From Kwoniella bestiolae CBS 10118 (taxonomy: Eukaryota > Basidiomycota > Tremellomycetes > Tremellales > Cryptococcaceae): 64,000 bases of DNA. A model generated the notes under the pieces. It did no database searches and was not told where the DNA came from. It saw only the letters and a list, made by a program, of their open reading frames with translations. Below are positions 36,815-47,494 of this stretch, one piece after another (the stretch's first letter is position 1; the number at the start of each line of letters is the position of its first letter). Location of the stretch: NCBI RefSeq assembly GCF_000512585.2, contig NC_089247.1:1723791-1787790 (forward strand), in the 5' to 3' direction. Both the position numbers and the translations under genes were made by a program.

Positions 36815-37246
36815 GTTGTCGTGCTAGTGATGTGATGAAAGAGCGGCTGTCTGAAAGTGTTGAGGGGGTGGATGCGAATCATTGTGATTCTAATAACATG
36901 TTCTATCAACATTATCTAGTCTGTCGAGATATAGGTTGACGATCACAAGCGAAACCAGATTAACCTGGGGCGAAACAGGTCATTCAATAGCCGATTTATC
37001 CTGGCAGGGCAGCAGACGTGACAAACGCCAACCATGGGTAAACCCGGCAGAAATCGCTCGTGCTGGATAAACTCCCGATAACGCCGGGTGATTTTTTAAA
37101 CGAGAGTCAGCTGATAGCGAACCTAAACGTTTGTCATCCTTTTAGCCTGAATTTCTGCATCGATATCTTCCACCTTCTACCCTCCAATCTCAACAAACAG
37201 ACTCTTTTGAAGAACAGAGCGAGCCGGGACGACCGACGAACGAGAG
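36815..37246. other. Divergent promoter between aldehyde dehydrogenase and Zn2Cys6 gene
   Basis: A 432-base bidirectional region. It holds one inverted CGG-type dyad (37074-37088, separate entry) and an extra CCCGG at 37043-37047. No coding sequence was recognised. Confidence 0.55.
37074..37088. promoter_or_regulatory. CCCG-N7-CGGG dyad, candidate Zn2Cys6 site
   Basis: CCCGATAACGCCGGG is an inverted repeat with 4-base arms and a 7-base spacer, including CCG-N7-CGG, the type of site bound by dimeric Zn2Cys6 proteins. It lies 159 bases upstream of the regulator ATG and 260 bases upstream of the aldehyde dehydrogenase ATG. Autoregulation is a guess. Confidence 0.3.
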
Positions 37247-40200
37247 ATGGAAACTGCTCCCTCATCTACTTTACAACGGAGGGTGACAAGGGCTTGCGAT
37301 GTGAGTCAATGGTCATACATCCGTCCAGCGAATCTGGGTGATGCTTTTCAGCATGTACTCCTGCTCTGAGGAAGGTCTACAGAAGACTGTTATGTGCAAT
37401 CGACAGGAAGAAACTCTGTCTCCCTCGGATGACACCAGATGGAAAGAAATCGAATAATGCATCTAAGCTGCCCAATGAACACGTGCTGACAAACAGTGCA
37501 ATATTGTTGAATAGAGCTGCAAGACGTACGTCCATAATATAATCACACGCTTCGATGTATGACTGACTCGAACCATTGTAGTCGACGGACAAAATGCGCA
37601 ATAAACCGCGATGATCTCAGTCAAGACACAAATGTGAATGAGTCTTGCCAAGAATGTATCGAAAATGGTTTGACGTGTACTTTTGAAACACCCGTTCAAA
37701 AGAGGTCAGTGTTTGTTGTCGACTTTGCGTGCTAGCTCACAGACTGATATTGCGCGATGCTTCCAGAGGACCTCAACCAGGATCACGAAAAAGGCACAAC
37801 CCTCCTTCGCCACTCACTACCTCAGGACCGGAACGCTCAGCACAGCGACAGAGATTGCAATCGGGCACCCCTACAGTGAACGAGGACCATGTATTGGCTC
37901 AGACAGATGCGCCCACGGCTGGCCCATCTAGAGCTTCATCCGTACCCCGCCAAAGGGTTCCATTCGGAGGTGTACCAAGTAGATTAATTGACCAGCTACT
38001 GCCCTTGTACTTTACGCATGTCCATGTGAGTGAATAGGCTGCCATGTAACTTGGGACCCAGATGGCACCAGTAACCGCTAACGTCTTCTCGTTGACACCT
38101 GCGCGATTGCAGAACGTGTGGCCATTGATATACAAACCCACTTTCAATCCACACACTACATCTGCTCCTCTACTTCTATCAATGCTAGCAATCGCCTCTT
38201 GTGTCACTCGGCCAGGCTCGAATACAACTTCTCCTACTTCACATAACGACGAAGATAGTGTTGAATCCTTTCCCGCGGATCGATTGTTTCGAATGGCAGA
38301 GAAGAGTTTACGCGAATGCCATAACGATCACCGCATTGATCTGATCCAATCCCTCCTTCTGCTAAGTCTGCGTCAAACTGGGTGCGGTGACAAACAAAGT
38401 GCTTCGATGTATGCTGGACGAGCATGTTCCATGGCATTAAATATGGGTCTGAACCTCATGCCCATCCCCGCGAACTCGAACCCACTGGGCACGGTAGGAG
38501 GCATTGGTAGTAGTTCCTGTGCCACGTCCACCGCTGATGGAGATGAAACCGATGCGATAGACATGGAGACCCGTTCGAGAGTGTATTGGAATACCTACGT
38601 TCTCGATAAGACCCTGTCCGAAGAGACCGGTCGCCCATTCCTACTGACATACCGCAAAACTACCACACCTTTGCCGAGTACAGAGGAACTGGAAGAATAC
38701 GAAACATGGCCTCCACCTGTTTTATCTGCTACGGGACACAATCATCGATACGCCCATATCACTCCTCGAAAAGGGTATGTGATGAGTTGTTTCGCCTGGA
38801 CATGTAGACTGGGAATGATCGTCGAAGATATACTAGATTTGGATACTTCATATCCGGCACCAATCAATGATTGGGATATGGAATTCTTTGGGCGGACGCC
38901 GATATCAGATGTCGATGCGGTGTCCGTCAGGCTGAATAAGTGGAAGGAGGCTTTACCGAGGAATTTGGACGTTGATACGAAACTGAACAAAGCCCCTCTT
39001 CCTCACCATGCGGTGGGTATAGCCGTGAGTTTCTGTGAGACTTGGTTCATTTGTACTGCAGGGAACGGACCTCGATGAGCTGATGATCTATTCATTCTCA
39101 CGGAGACGTTGTAGTGGTTCCACACCAGCCGCATTCTTCTTCACTCAAGACTCATTAACCGAGCTAAACACCAGAATAATGCCTCTTGTTCCCCAATGCT
39201 CGCAACGTCGGCTTCGAACCCGCACATGAACGCTCTCTCTGCCCGTCAGATTTGTTCCGAAGCAGCTCAGTCGAACATCGATATCTTGACTTGCCTGGAC
39301 AGATACCAACTGCTCAAGGTCGCCAGTTCTGATGTGCTCCACATGTTGAGCTTGACAGCTCTGTTTGAAGGTACGTCGAACAAATCGAGTGTCACATCTT
39401 GTTCGTATGGCACCCAAAATTACAAAACAGACAAGACGGGAGCTGACTTGTGTCCTACGGTGGTTCATCTTTCAAGCATTCGAAACCACGAACTCAGAAA
39501 TACAATCTGCCGATTTAGCAAAGACCAATTTCGCTCAATGTTGTAAATGGTTGAGAGACTTTTCCAGCTCATGGCCTGCGGCATCTTCCCATCGGCTATT
39601 CTTTGAAGGCCGTGAGTTGGACCTCCCATTTCCCACGAGACTTCTTTCGTGCATAGATTCGATAAGAAAAGCTATACTGACAGATGTTCCCACCGAATAG
39701 TAATCAAAGGGGGACTCAAAATGGCCACCACCACTGGAAAGAAGCCCGCTGGCAATCTCAGGCCGGAGTGCCGCGTACCAGCTTCTCGATCAGTGGGCCA
39801 CAACTCCACTTCATCTTCACTTCCACAGCCGGATTCTCCATCTACGCCAACCACCCCTGATGGTCTACGATCGATCCGCCGTAATTTATCTGTGCACGAG
39901 GAGGAACAAGGCAGAAACGATCAACTGCAGCTCCTCAGCGACACCGCCACAACTTTGTCGGGCTTCGATCCGTCCATGGGCGTAATAAATGGCTCGATGG
40001 GAATGACATCAAGCCCCTCTGCGTTATTTCAACTACCTCAAATATACTGGAATAGCCTAAACACCAACACCAATACCGCTGCAAACATTTCGAACCCGTT
40101 GTGGGACTCGATGATCGATTTCGAATTTGGCTCGACCAACGATTTAGATGGTGAACTGGCCAGTAGCGGCAATGCTGCTTCCGCACGGACGACTAATACC

Positions 40201-40353
40201 GGTACTCTAGCAGATACAGATTGGCAAATACCTTTTGACCATGAAACCGGACCTAGTCAAGAGCTCATGTCAGGCAATAATTCAAATCCTGATACATCGG
40301 TCCAATCTGCGCTGATGGCATTCATGATGCAGGCTGCTCGTGGGGGTCATTGA
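37247..40353 (+). CDS. Zn2Cys6 transcription factor of the amine-catabolism-type cluster
   Basis: ATG 37247 begins METAPSSTLQRRVTRACD. A 214-base intron, an 11-base micro-exon (37515-37525) and a 56-base intron then give CDSCKTRRTKCAINR followed by CQECIENGLTCTFE, a proper Zn2Cys6 cluster. Without the micro-exon the first Cys pair cannot be completed. Next comes a basic/Pro linker (RGPQPGSRKRHNPPSP). The fungal_trans domain begins LIDQLLPLYFTHVHNVWPLI and continues LLSMLAIASCVTRPG, RTGRACSMALNMGLNLMPI-like text and SRVYWNTYVLDKTLSEETGR. The C-terminal region is Ser/Asn-rich with NPLWDSMIDFEFG and ends at TGA 40351-40353. Lying between aldehyde dehydrogenase (divergent) and the amine permease (convergent), it is the likely local regulator. 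Confidence 0.85.
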
Positions 40354-40554
40354 AGGAAGGAAGACCATTATGCTTCCTACAATCTGATCTTTGTACAGCC
40401 CTTCAAAGTAGTATGCTTGCTGTGAAGTTTTGTTGTACGACAATTATTTAACTCTGTTACGTGGACAATTTATGCATTTCCAGCTACTTTTTCTCACACG
40501 ACACAACTACAATTTCCGTTTAAATCACAATCGAGGTTTGTTTTCGGTAACATG

Positions 40555-43111
40555 CTATATTTGGTTGGAAGGGACAGGCGTGATATGAGATCCTCCGTGT
40601 AATTCAGGTGTGCCGCTTATTTTCTTTCTCGAGGGATCTTCCACAACTGTGGGAGACATTGTATCCTGTTCGATACTTATACCGGCCTCAGTGGTATTTG
40701 GACCACTGTGAGACGGAATGAGCTCCCGCAAGTACGCAAACGGAAAGACAATGTGTGAAAACTGGACCCACCGGAAGAAGGTTCTCCCACCAATCTTGGG
40801 CAAGAACCAGTACACCGTAGCGAATATCCAAACCGCGCCAGCCACCAGACATGCGTAGTTGAAGGAGCCAGCATCGGGATCGGTATCGGCGGGGCTAGTT
40901 CCGACTATGAGAAGCCAAACAGGCGCATGAAGGATTGAACTCACAAGCTGAAAAGTACAATGGCAAACGTCATCCATGTGACCGCGATGATACCACATGT
41001 TCTACTCCAACGCCCAAGATGCCAAGGACCGGGCTGCGGTAGACATTTCATTTCAGCGAACTCGATCTCCGCTGAGATTACGAACAATTGTGATGGAGTT
41101 GTCTGTCAAACTCACCACAAATTGATCCTGACCCCATAAAAGCTTGGCTGCAATGGGTATCCCATAGGCAACGTCTGAACACGGTTTGTGAGCGGAAATT
41201 ATCTACTCAGAGACTTATATTGGGAGGGACCACTTACACGGTCCCATAATGGCCAAGGAGAAAATAGCGCTAATTCAAAGCAAAACAACAGTCTCAGTCC
41301 GGTGATCTTCAATTTGAGAAGCGACCCCAGATGTTTGAGCCGTCTCGAGCTTACTTTATGGCCGAGTAGTTTACAGGATCTGCAAAACATAAAGCTCCTA
41401 GAGGTATCGCACAACCCACCACCAACCAGACTGCTCTTACAGGCGTTCCACTAAATTTATCGATGTGATGGAAGAACCGTGAGAAAGGAAGCGCTCCGTC
41501 CCTGGCGAAGGCGAATGCTTGTCGGGAAGAAGGGAGGATGAGCGAGGCTGTCATTGATAGTTCTGCGGAGTACGTCAGTTACAATTCGCCAACATTGTTC
41601 AAGTTTTACATACGAGCAATGCACCTGTAGTATGTGAACGCTGTCAGCTGATGATGCGGGTTGACAAGGGATGCCACCCACATAAAAGACCACAAGGCCA
41701 ATGATCCTTTTTGACCAAATGCCTGCAGATAGATAAACGCTAATGGCTGGCCAAGCGCATCGTCGTTAACCGCCGCTACATCGGGGCTGAAAATTTCCCT
41801 TTGTCAGCTACGCACAGAAGGCTGCACATTTGATGATGATGACCACCTACCCCATGGTGAGAGAGAGGATCACTAAGATCACAGTGCCGAGGACACCAGC
41901 ACTCCCAATCGCGCCAACGATAGCTTGGCTGGTGACTGGTCAGCATGGCTTCACACATGACAGGAATGCACCCACGGTACAGCCATTGAGGCGTTGGTGG
42001 CTTCTTCACTGATCGATACCGCACAGTCGAAGCTACAGATAGTCCATACGGGAGCCAAGAAAGAGAGGAGGAACGCAAAACCATTCGGCCAGCTAGTCAA
42101 GTTCACGAATCCCCCAAAAGTAAAGGCGGCTGTGTTAAGTTCGTGTCGCCGAGCAATTGGCAAACCGATGACGGTGACGAGGGCAAGGAGGACATTGAGG
42201 ATTACGCTCGGGGTTTGGAGTCGAGCGAAGACGTTGGTACCGTATGCACAGATCAGTCCACATACGATGAGAATGCCAACGTATAGTCCGAATTGTTGAC
42301 CAGCCGTAGAGATGAAGTTCGCATTGTTGATCGAGGCCGCGGCGAACACGATGCCTGAACATGCCCATGCAAGAGAGGAGACAGCCGCAACGTTTCCGAG
42401 GAACGAGTTGTCTAAATCGAGAGTAGTCGGTCAAGGAGGCCCGTTTTGTCTCATGCACAAGGACCGTACTCACATCCAACCATCCACGCCAGGAAGTCAC
42501 GATACTATTTCCCATGTGTCAGATACAACCATGAGAGGTCCCTCAAACTGTATATACTCACCTGTGGAGGGCTTAGTCTATGTGTCCAGAAATACAATCC
42601 ACCCGAAGTTGGCATCGAGCTGGCCAATTCTCCCTTTGGCATGATCAGCTCACAGAAGGAGGTGTACACTGAAATGACTCACCATGGATAGACCAACGGA
42701 CAGGATCAAGACAGAAGTAATTAGCCATCCCCAGATCATTCCAACCGGTCCACCGTAAGGCTGATTCATTACGGTCAGCAACAGTGTAACAGTATACATT
42801 CCTCACAAGCGAAAATACCACTAGACGTACCAGATTGTAAAATATAGTACTGGCAATAGATGGTACCACACCCATGATAGAGAAAGCTACACCGAACGTC
42901 TCCCACGAAGTGAATGTCCGTTTCAGTTCCGCATGATAACTAGGTGGAACAGAGCGGAAGGGAGTCAGCTTGCTGGCCAGAGGCTACATAGCAATGCTGC
43001 GTGAGACGGCACTTACCCAAGATGTTCCAACTTGTCATCATCTCTTCTAATTTCCTCGCTTTCAATGGGATCACGATGGTGATGGAGTGACATCTCGCTT
43101 GTGACAGTCAT
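40555..43111 (-). CDS. APC-superfamily amino-acid/GABA/choline permease (Uga4/Hnm1-like)
   Basis: ATG at 43109-43111 (MTVTSEMSLHHHRDP); stop TAG at 40555-40557. After an acidic N-terminus the core opens with ELKRTFTSWETFGVAFSIMG, the ACT-family start, then FYNLPYGGPVGMIWGWLITS (TM2) and LSMAELASSMPTSGGLYFW, which is the characteristic AELxSxxPTSGGLYYW motif. It continues with FLAWMVGYNSFLGNVAAVSS, ICSFDCAVSISEEATNAS (TM6-7, the SxHxSEE-like signature), LSMTASLILPSSRQAFAFAR and RDGALPFSRFFHHI. About 12 membrane segments, with many introns. Fungal members carry GABA, choline, polyamines or other amines. The divergent copper amine oxidase supports an amine substrate. Confidence 0.88.
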
Positions 43112-43786
43112 CCTTCTTTCTTATTCTGACAATTCACTCAAAGACGGGATTTTCGTACCAGAGGTGTCAACAGAAGCGATAATATAACTGCATTCAGGTT
43201 GATAGATAAGTAGAGGAGACCGACATTGCGTTCATTAAGCGAAGATCAAGAGCGCTAACCATGCTGAATCTCGATGTGGTGTCTGATAACAGGGGATAAA
43301 TATTGAACAGGATAAATCCAGATGAAGAGTTTTTCCCGTCTTGAAAGCGTCGCGCGAGCATCTGATAACACAGGAGGCAGCGAGGTGTGGGGAGGACGAG
43401 GAGCAATCGTCATTGGGTAGTACGTGCGGACGATTGACGCCAGGTACGGAGTTAAGCGAAGGGTATCACGTGTGAGCTTTCCACGTCAGTTCATCCTATT
43501 CATCCAGTCGTCCCCTTATCGCTGCTCGGTCTAATTCAATTCATCCAGCGCCAGAGCGAAGTTCATCCTGAATTCAACCGCTCACCCATTCAACCGTGTT
43601 CGGCCTTTACAGATTGGGTGTGATCTATACTGAGTTTACCCATCGTTCGTCTAACATTCTTTACATTAGTCCAGCAGCAAATTCTTGGTTCAGTGGGGCA
43701 CGCGCATATATATACACGGAACACTGGCACTATGCAACGTGAGTCTTGCCATCATTCCATCTCCAGTACAATTCCATTGCTTCAAC
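43112..43786. other. Divergent promoter, permease / copper amine oxidase
   Basis: A 675-base bidirectional region. It includes a CCG-N4-CGG dyad at 43594-43603 and an ATATATATA run at 43706-43714, about 73 bases before the amine oxidase ATG, which may serve as TATA element. No gene was recognised. Confidence 0.5.
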
Positions 43787-46724
43787 ATGGTCCTTATTCC
43801 AACGATGTCATCACTCAGCTTCCACAACGATAAACCCATCTCACCTTCGGCCCACCCTCTTGACCCTCTAACGGCAGAGGAGATTCGCGCCGCTGTAGCT
43901 GCCGTTCGCACGTTCCTAGCCACCCATGAACATGTCGGCAAACCATTAGTCAAACCTCTCTTCAACAGTATCAGTCTCCGTGAACCACCTAAATATGCTG
44001 TGCTACGATGGTCTGGCTTATTCGACGAGCAAGATCTCGAAGCAGCCGGGTCATCTGGAACTGAGCCGTTGAAAAGGCAAGCCGATGTGAGTTCATGGAA
44101 TGTTGCTATGATACCCACGTTGCTCATCATATTATCTAGGTCCACCTCATCTGCCCAGTCTCCTCACAAAGCTTCGAGGGTGTTGTCGACCTCCCATCCA
44201 ACCTCGCAGGACAGAAACAGACACAAGCAACCGTCTCGGTGTGGACACCGCTACATGAATTGATCCAACCATCGCTGCAGACTGAGGTGAGTGCATGAGC
44301 TTACGTGCCAAAGTTCTCGCTAACTAGAACCTATAGGAGCTCATTTGGGCCGAAGAGATCTGTCAGAAGGACGAGAAAGTCAGGTTAGCATGTGAAGCAA
44401 TCGGTATTAAGCAGTCGGATATCGCGGTTGATGGTGAGCGAGCACTCATGCAGGCTGTCAATCGAAGCTCACTGATTTGTCGTAGGTTGGTGCATTGGCA
44501 TCGATGAGAGGTATCCTGGGCGCCGTCTACAGCAGTGCTTCATTTTTGCCCGTCTTCGTCCCAATGATAACCTCTACGCTCATCCTTGTGATTTCATTCC
44601 CGTCATCGGTGAGTTCATTTCCATTCATTATAAGGTAGTTGCTGAGTACTTGGCCTAGATTCACACACCGGAGAAGTCCTCACTATCGACTATCCTCACA
44701 AGAACCAGGGAGAAGGCGAAGCGCATCCTCCTTCATCTGCCGAAGCTCATGCTGCAAAAGCACCCAGAGAACGATTCGCCCCGCCCATGTCTGGACAGAA
44801 CTACCTACCGGAGCAGATTGCTTTAGATGACCCAGACTTCAAAGTTCGAGACACTTTGAAGCCCCTTCACGTTGTACAGCCCGAGGGAGTCAGCTACTCA
44901 TTGGATGGAAGGGTTCTCAGTTGGCAGAATTGGAAGGTGCATATTGGATTCGAGTTCCGGTGAGTCAAGCAAAAGATTCAAAAGCCAATCCAGCTTACGT
45001 GTTTGCAGTGAGGGTCTTGTACTTTCCAACATCACCTATAATGATGGCGCCAAGGGTACCAGGCCGGTATTCTATCGACTATCCGTAGCGGAGATGGTTG
45101 TCCCGGTGAGTGCGGCTCGCTGTCGATTTTCGGTACTTCGACTGATCATACTGTACCAGTACGCCAAAACAATCTTCCCTCACCACCGCAAACAAGCGTT
45201 TGACACAGGAGAGTACGGTGTCGGAGCCCTGGCCAACTCGCTTGCACTTGGATGCGATTGTCTGGGAAGCATAACGTACCTCGATGCGGACTTTGTCACT
45301 CGAGCTGGGGGAATTGAGACTATCAAATCGGCCATATGCATACAGTACGTCTCTAGGTTCTCTGCTGTGAGGCAACGACGTGCTTACCGATGTACCTGGT
45401 AGCGAGGAGGATGCTGGAATCTTGCATAAGCGTGAGTCAACACATGGTCGTCGATATATGCCCGACTGACGATTCATCCTAGACACCGACTTCCGTGATA
45501 ACCGCGCTCACGTCGCGAGAAACCGTAAACTGGTGATATCCTCCATCTGTACAGTGGCAAACTATGAGGTGAGTCACACAATTCTTGGATTCGAGCTGAC
45601 AATCAGTACGGATTCTACTTCAACTTCAGCCTTGACGGTTCTGTCGAGCTCGAGGTCAAGGCTACCGGTATCGTCAACGCATATGCTTTGGCTCCTGGAG
45701 AGCTACGCGACCCATCACACGAGGTTGAGGTTGCCCCTCGCATAGCTGCTCAACATCATCAACATGTGAGTTCTGCTCCGTCCGGACGTATGTCGAATAT
45801 TGAAACTCTTTATAGCTTTTCTCACTGCGGGTTGATCCTATGATTGACGGTCTACGTAATCAAGTCGTTCAAGTCGATTCAGTTCCTGATGAAGAGGACG
45901 TCGGGAGCGATTCCAACTTCTACGGCAACGGTTTCAAGACGGTGAAGACATTGTTCAAGAGTAGTAGTCAAAGTGTCTCCAATGCGGATGCCGCAAAAGC
46001 GCGAGTGTGGGCTATCGAGAACCCCAATAAGCAGCATTTCAGTACGGGTGGTAACATCAGTTATAAGATAGGTGTGTGAATTCTTCAATCGTAACAATGC
46101 AAACTGCTCACATATCATGTAGTCTCCAAAGACATGCCGCCTATGCTTGCCAAACCAGGTTCCATTGTATGGAACAGAGCACCCTTTGCGAGGCAGAATG
46201 TGAGTCCACCTCGATCGAGGAACATCGCTGACAGCCTTCAGATGTTTGTCACTGCGTACTCGGATGACGAAAAATTCCCATCTGAGGTCCACATCAATCA
46301 GAATCCTGGTGGTCCCGACTTCGGTTCTCAACAGTGGATCAATAGAGACGATGATATTGTCAACAAGGACATCGTGTGCTGGCCATGTGAGTGATGCTAA
46401 TTACTGGAAATCTCATCTGTCCCACATCGGATGCTGAACTCATCCTCAGGTTTTGGGGTCACGCACATCTCTCGACCCGAAGATTGGCCTATCATGCCTG
46501 TCGAGATCCTGCGAGTGCATCTCAAGCCCTCTGGCTTCTTCGACGTGAGTCCTTCAGTGCGTGGGCAAGCTTGCACTCATGCTGATGCACTCTGTGTGCT
46601 GATCTAGCGCAATCCCGGTCTGGACGTACCGTCAAGTGCGGATTCTAAATCTCGTTATGCCAACGAGGCATTCACCAAAGAGGACCAGAATAATCAAGTC
46701 AAAGGGAACGGGTCATGTGGGTGA
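43787..46724 (+). CDS. Copper-containing primary amine oxidase
   Basis: ATG 43787 (MVLIPTMSSLSFHNDKPISP; the ATG at 43805 is an alternative). The gene is read across roughly ten short introns to TGA 46722-46724. N-terminal domains: HPLDPLTAEEIRAAVAAVR and VDGWCIGIDERYPGRRL. Catalytic domain: WQNWKVHIGFEFREGLVLSN, YDTGEYGVG-like FDTGEYGVGALANSLALGCD, and TVANYEYGFYF, the N-Y-D/E-Y topaquinone motif (precursor Tyr codon at 45563-45565). Copper ligands fit AAQHHQHLFSLRVDPMIDG (HxH). The end has THISRPEDWPIMPVEILRVH. The enzyme deaminates primary amines to aldehyde, NH3 and H2O2. No peroxisomal SKL-type end is seen (…GNGSCG). An intron splits the topaquinone motif between NYE and YGF. It heads the permease/regulator/aldehyde dehydrogenase group. 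Confidence 0.93.
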
Positions 46725-47494
46725 CAATCTTTTGTTGCATGGCAAGACGCTGATGTATGTCTTAGGCTGTGCCAAAAACCGAAGTAATGGCGTAGAAACT
46801 TGAAGTAATTACACACACACTTGGAGTTGCAAGGGAAACAATGTAAATGTGTCCTCGGCTATAGGTAGTTGTACCAATATGCATATGGGGTATTTGATCT
46901 ATTGGATGTTTCATATCACTGGCTGAGACGGCAAAGTCCACGTAAAGAACCCAAAATGTGTCAAGGTGATGTTTCGGCAAACCCAGGTATTGGGTGATAT
47001 CGCTTCGATCGGGAGGGCTCATCATGGTTAATTAAGCCCGCAACATGCCATGCATCGGCCGATCGTGATAAAAGCGTTCGCAGTCGTACTGGGACAAGCG
47101 GGCAATAGATCTCGCAAGACAAGATGACGTCGGAATCAATTTTAAGTATATATGCGGCGTTCTTGCGGCGTTCTTGTTGCTGAGATCTGAGGGAAGTAAC
47201 CGAAGGTGATCGCACTGAGCCTTATGTGCGTAGTCGCAGCTATTGCTATCGCTTCGTTCGCTGCGAGTATATAAACGGAATCGATACATATCGCTGTGGT
47301 AACTGGTCTCAGGTGTTTTCTGACGTGGCGCAAGCGAGCAGCGCAGTCCCATACGCCTATGCCAATGCGTTCATGTACAGAGACGTGCGGCAATTAAATA
47401 AGGGCTATGCAGCTTCAAAGCCTGTCGGGTACGAGAATCTATTTGGAAACTTCTTGTTATACATATAGAAACCCCAGAAGATCAACTCTTCGAC
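46725..47494. other. Intergenic region upstream of the tannase-like gene
   Basis: Some 770 bases. It has a short GGCGTTCTT-type duplication near 47155-47175 and TATATAAA at 47268-47275, about 220 bases before the tannase ATG. Minus-strand open frames overlap each other in different phases and show no domain. Confidence 0.5.

Noticed and set aside
46762..47393. Cluster of minus-strand frames of 83-106 codons upstream of the tannase gene
   Set aside because: They overlap in different phases, have no domain or splice logic, and lie in promoter sequence.
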